Assembly: GCA_033980235.1 (NCBI GenBank)
Contig: CM067070.1
Span: 10,548,046 to 10,612,045, forward strand
Origin: Diadema setosum
Lineage: Eukaryota; Echinodermata; Echinoidea; Diadematoida; Diadematidae
Direction of reading: 5' to 3'
Length of the DNA: 64,000 nt
The position numbers and the translations under genes are program-made. This document shows positions 60,556 through 64,000 of this stretch, piece after piece (the stretch's first letter is position 1; each line of letters starts with the position of its first letter). Under the pieces are notes generated by a model, which saw only the letters and a list, made by a program, of their open reading frames with translations, did no database searches and was not told the DNA's origin.

Positions 60556-62855
60556 TGTAGAAAGAAAGTATGATTATGGTAATACACCCAAGAGTTGGAA
60601 AAAAGAAACAAACAATTAAAAAAATGTCAATTGAAAATGTGTCCCCTTTTATACAGAAAAGAATGGTTGAATTTTTTTCAGGGGCCGAATAAATTCAGTG
60701 GAAATCTGTAGTATTTATTCCATCTACATCACACAAACAAGTTTTCAGTTTTGTTGTTCTGTGGAAAGGTCTAAATTACCTGTACCTCTATAATATACCA
60801 GCTTATGAAAGGGATCTTCTCAATTTCAGAGTTGTAAAAGAGACACACAAACTTTTTAAGTGTGCTCATAAAGACTATTTTACAAAAGACTCTAAAAATT
60901 GTTCAGAACTTTGGCTTCTTTTCAAGCAATACATTGTTTGCAGTGAGAGAAAGAGAGAGAGAGAGAGAGAGACAGAAATTATATAGTCTTCATCTCCCCC
61001 CCCCCCCTTACATAGCATGATATTGCCCCGCCCTCTGTAATATTGATAAGGGCCCCAGCTCACCCAAGCTGGCTGTGAATAACTGATAACACTCTTCCCC
61101 ATTAGCTGAATGATATCAGCAATATACATTCCGACTGTGCCAATAAAATGACCCTTTGTCCTTTGGTAGCGGTGGGGTATTAAGTCCACTCTGCCTTTTT
61201 TCTCACAGCTTTCATCAATAATATATTTTCATGCTGCGGTGTCGAGTACAAAGGGGCTATTACACATAGTGATTTATAGTCTTAGACAATGGCAAACGGT
61301 TCAGAGAGAATAGTCTAATTTAGAACAATAGGGGGCTCTTTGGCACAGCAAATTGTATGAAAAAGGAGGGCAGTTTGGGCTGGTCTCTTCAAAAAAATTG
61401 CAAGAAATAATCAGGTTGAATTTTGGCAAGACATGTATTTTCATATGGTGATGAATAATTGAATAAAACTGTATGCATTGTTGTCAATTTTGTTTTTGAG
61501 AAATAATAAAACGATTGTTAATTTTTGTGCAGGAAATAGAATAATTTCACATAAGTTATTGAGTTAATCAAAGATTTTATCAAGATTTTTCTGTGGCATT
61601 AAGATAAGCTCTCAGCAGAAAAAAACAAGTGATGCATGCTATGATTGCTAGCAAATTGCAGTGTAAATGGGGATAGTGGAAGAAATGGTTTAAAAGCACT
61701 TGCTGCATCGTAAAATTCTGTCTTTGTCATCACCTCACTGTAATACTTGCAATCACTATCATATAGTTGGTCGGACTTCCCTTTCTTATGCCATTGAGAC
61801 TGATCACAACATGTAAGACAACATTAACCATTTGCCCTTCTTTATGAGGTTGATAGTCTTACTTCCAGTCTTTTGTTTTTTCATCCATTCATGTCATGAT
61901 ATAGGTGTCTGCTGTTCCTTTGTATCTTTGTTTCTGTAGTTTTTTTTTTCTCTTTATCTTCAAGGGTGATGCTTTCCATAGTGGTGTACTGAGATTAAAG
62001 GGGGGGGGGGGGGGGGCAACTAAATCAGAAGATGAGGATAAACTTGAACAAGATAGTCTAAAACTCTTTAAAATATGCCAGTGTATGTTTGGATGTGGGC
62101 AATTATTTTTATGTTTACTAGAGACAATTATGAAAATTCATTGTCTTTTCATCACTTATTTCTTCTTCTTTTTTTGCTAACAGTTTCCATGCATCATCAC
62201 TTGTAGCTTGCAGTTTTATTAGTATGCTTCTTTATAAAGATTCATTCAGTATCAATGTAAACAGTCCTAAGAAACAATGTTAACAGTGATTTGGTTAAAG
62301 TGGGAAATGATTGGACTGTACTGATCAAGCATGTATCAATCATCTTTTCTCATTGGATGGTGGGGAGGGCAGAGAGATCAATTGTTTGCCCTGCCATGCA
62401 ACATTCTTTATAATTATATTCATGGCATGCAACATTCTTGATATATTCATAACATGCAACATTGTGGCTTCCTGCACCAGTGATACTGTACATGTGGCTC
62501 GGGTCCAAAAAAAAAAAACAACAACCAAAAACAGTGAGGGCATTGTTCTGATCAGATGCCTCTCTGATTAGAGCACACTTTTAGTAAATGAAGAATAGCT
62601 TGGCAAGGGGAGATGTATTGAATTTGGGAATGAATGCACTTTTATTCAAAACAATAAAGGATTTGCCCAGTCCAAAAGATATCTTTTAGAAGCGGGGGGG
62701 GGGGGTGGGGGTGGAAATGATTTAGAAGCCCTTTGTGGACTTTGTTCTGTGTGTTCAGGAGTAGCACAAGGGTATGTGACCGAGAGGGGCATGTACACAC
62801 ACGCAGGACAGCTCGCTCCAGCGAGTCTGGGCAAATCCCTGCTCCTCCTCCTCAG

Positions 62856-62930
62856 TATATAAGGAATGAGTAATCGGCCACGTGTCCTGTAGCTATAAAA
62901 ACCCTCAGCTCTCCGGCTTTCAGCTGCATT
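62856..62930 (+). promoter_or_regulatory. Candidate TATA-type core promoter
   Basis: A TATATAAG at 62856-62863, a perfect CACGTG E-box at 62879-62884 and a strong TATAAAAA at 62894-62901. A pyrimidine-rich TTTCAGCT at 62918-62925 sits at the right distance (about 28 bp) for an initiator. CCAAT-type boxes (gattggctg near 63447, gaccaatcacc near 63491) and GATA-like sites lie downstream. No coding exon was found before the window end, so any gene would have its coding exons beyond 64000. Confidence 0.4.
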
Positions 62931-63711
62931 CTACGGTCTGGTTGAGAAGCGCCGGATGATCAGTGTGACTGCTGCTGCTCGCGTATAATTTGATGGGGGG
63001 GGGGGGGGGGGCTCCAGAAATTTGGGAGAATGTTTGAATGGGAACTTGTGACTTGAATTGTTCTGCAGTGAATGTTCTAGCAAACCCAAATTTTGCATCA
63101 TTGTTTTAGGCTGCTCATGTTTCACATCATCTTTAAAAAAAAAGAATCATCATGGTTGTGACTCTTTACATATTTTTTTTTGTTTTGTTTCTGTTTTGCT
63201 TGAAGAAGCATGATTGGGAATTTGTACAGGTGATAACAGCATGTCACATTTGACAGTGACGCTTTTCAGGGAATACATGTAACTTCTACGAGTTTTTGTG
63301 GGGCTAGGGGGAAGTTGACATTGTCACGTCTGAAACTTACCATTTAGGCCTATAGTTGATATCTCCTCATGGAGTTTGAGCTAAAAGAAATGATGACTCT
63401 TCCCAACCTGCCTGTGACACGTCTTCAGTCTGTAAGCTGATTGCTGATTGGCTGTCTTCCTTCGGCAGTGTAGTTAGCTGGTTGTTCCACTGACCAATCA
63501 CCAACCAGCTTGCTGCAGGGCCCCAGGAAGAAGTTTTGAGTCACCGCTGGAGAACCCACAAAGACAAGGAGACCGGTAGTCTTGTGACGGAGGAGTCCCG
63601 AGGATAACATTGTTTGCGGCCGGAGAACAGAAGCCATTCTGCCATGACACTAGATTATCTAATCATGTGGGATAGGCCTACATACCAAACACATGCATTC
63701 TTGTTGCCTCT

Positions 63712-63830
63712 CAGTCAATATTCCTGTAACAGTCAATATTCATGTATCAGTCAATATTCATGTATCAGTCAATAGTCATGTATCAGTCAATAGTCATGTA
63801 TCAGTCAATAGTCACATATCAGTCAATATC
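63712..63830. repeat. 18-bp minisatellite, about 6.6 copies
   Basis: Units of cagtcaatattcatgtat. The left units carry ATATTC and the right units ATAGTC, showing a variant spreading through the array. Confidence 0.95.
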
Positions 63831-64000
63831 TAAAGATGTGGTGGGTATGTGGCCATCGTCCCCAATACATCTTTGTCTCTCCTTTGCTGTATTTTCCAAC
63901 ACTCTGTCCAGTCCCTGATCTTTTTGTGCTTGTGTACATTTTCCTGTCTCTTTCTGTGTTTTTATTGAGGCCTTTAGGAACCGCCTGTATAATTAGTGCA

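Larger units (their letters stand above)
54414..64000. other. POLR2H downstream intron or flank, mostly non-coding
   Basis: Except for the exon-like segment at 55823-55925 I find no coding exon here. The conserved RPB8 C-terminal motif (SAYVSYGGLLMRLQGD) is absent from the + strand, so the POLR2H transcript probably runs through and past the window end. The region holds a Tigger-like element, two motif-dense regulatory candidates, homopolymer G runs and an 18-bp minisatellite. Stretches such as 57240-59340 and 59700-61900 show nothing I can name. Confidence 0.55.

Overview
This window looks like animal nuclear DNA: AT-rich, intron-dominated, packed with short non-autonomous transposons and microsatellites, with coding sequence in under 1% of its length. 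The one confidently identified gene is POLR2H, the shared RNA polymerase I/II/III subunit RPB8 (RPABC3), on the + strand. Two internal exons are visible, at 25540-25623 and 54233-54413. They join in frame across a 28.6 kb intron and match the RPB8 family almost residue for residue. The first coding exon must lie left of the window and the normal last coding exon right of it. The repeat types (TTTAAAGG-ended foldback elements, TTAA-flanked piggyBac-like elements, and an A/B-box SINE with a conserved core) suggest a marine deuterostome invertebrate, most likely an echinoderm such as a sea urchin. The species call is inference from pattern memory.

Layout: 1-25539 is POLR2H intron or upstream flank. 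It holds several inverted-repeat elements and, at 17.7-23.9 kb, a dense stack of at least twelve mobile elements with nested insertions. After exon 25540-25623 comes the giant intron. It contains a C-rich CCCTATCCC-type minisatellite (26.3-27.4 kb), a GATGGT array (28.4-28.7 kb), a conserved-looking regulatory segment with an octamer and a 16-bp palindrome (29.6-30.1 kb), a CpG-rich patch with four TCGATGCG boxes (33.4-33.95 kb), an 833-bp transposon candidate inside a pyrimidine tract (34.7-35.5 kb), large TTTA and CTAT arrays, a tandem duplication carrying a DR1 nuclear-receptor site (42.8-43.1 kb), a LINE 3' end (43.8-44.0 kb), a 1.47-kb piggyBac-like element nested in an older element (45.1-46.6 kb), and four AP-1 sites in 257 bp (48.4-48.7 kb).

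Downstream of the second exon (54414-64000) lies a 103-nt exon-like segment at 55823-55925, in the correct splice phase, that would give RPB8 a different C-terminus. There is also a Tigger/pogo-like element, a putative E-box/YY1/RFX module near 59.4-59.6 kb, and a TATA-type core promoter candidate near 62.9 kb followed by CCAAT and GATA sites.

No rRNA gene, convincing functional tRNA gene, CRISPR array or intact transposase gene was seen. The open frames of 60-170 codons elsewhere look like chance ORFs in repeats or low-complexity DNA.
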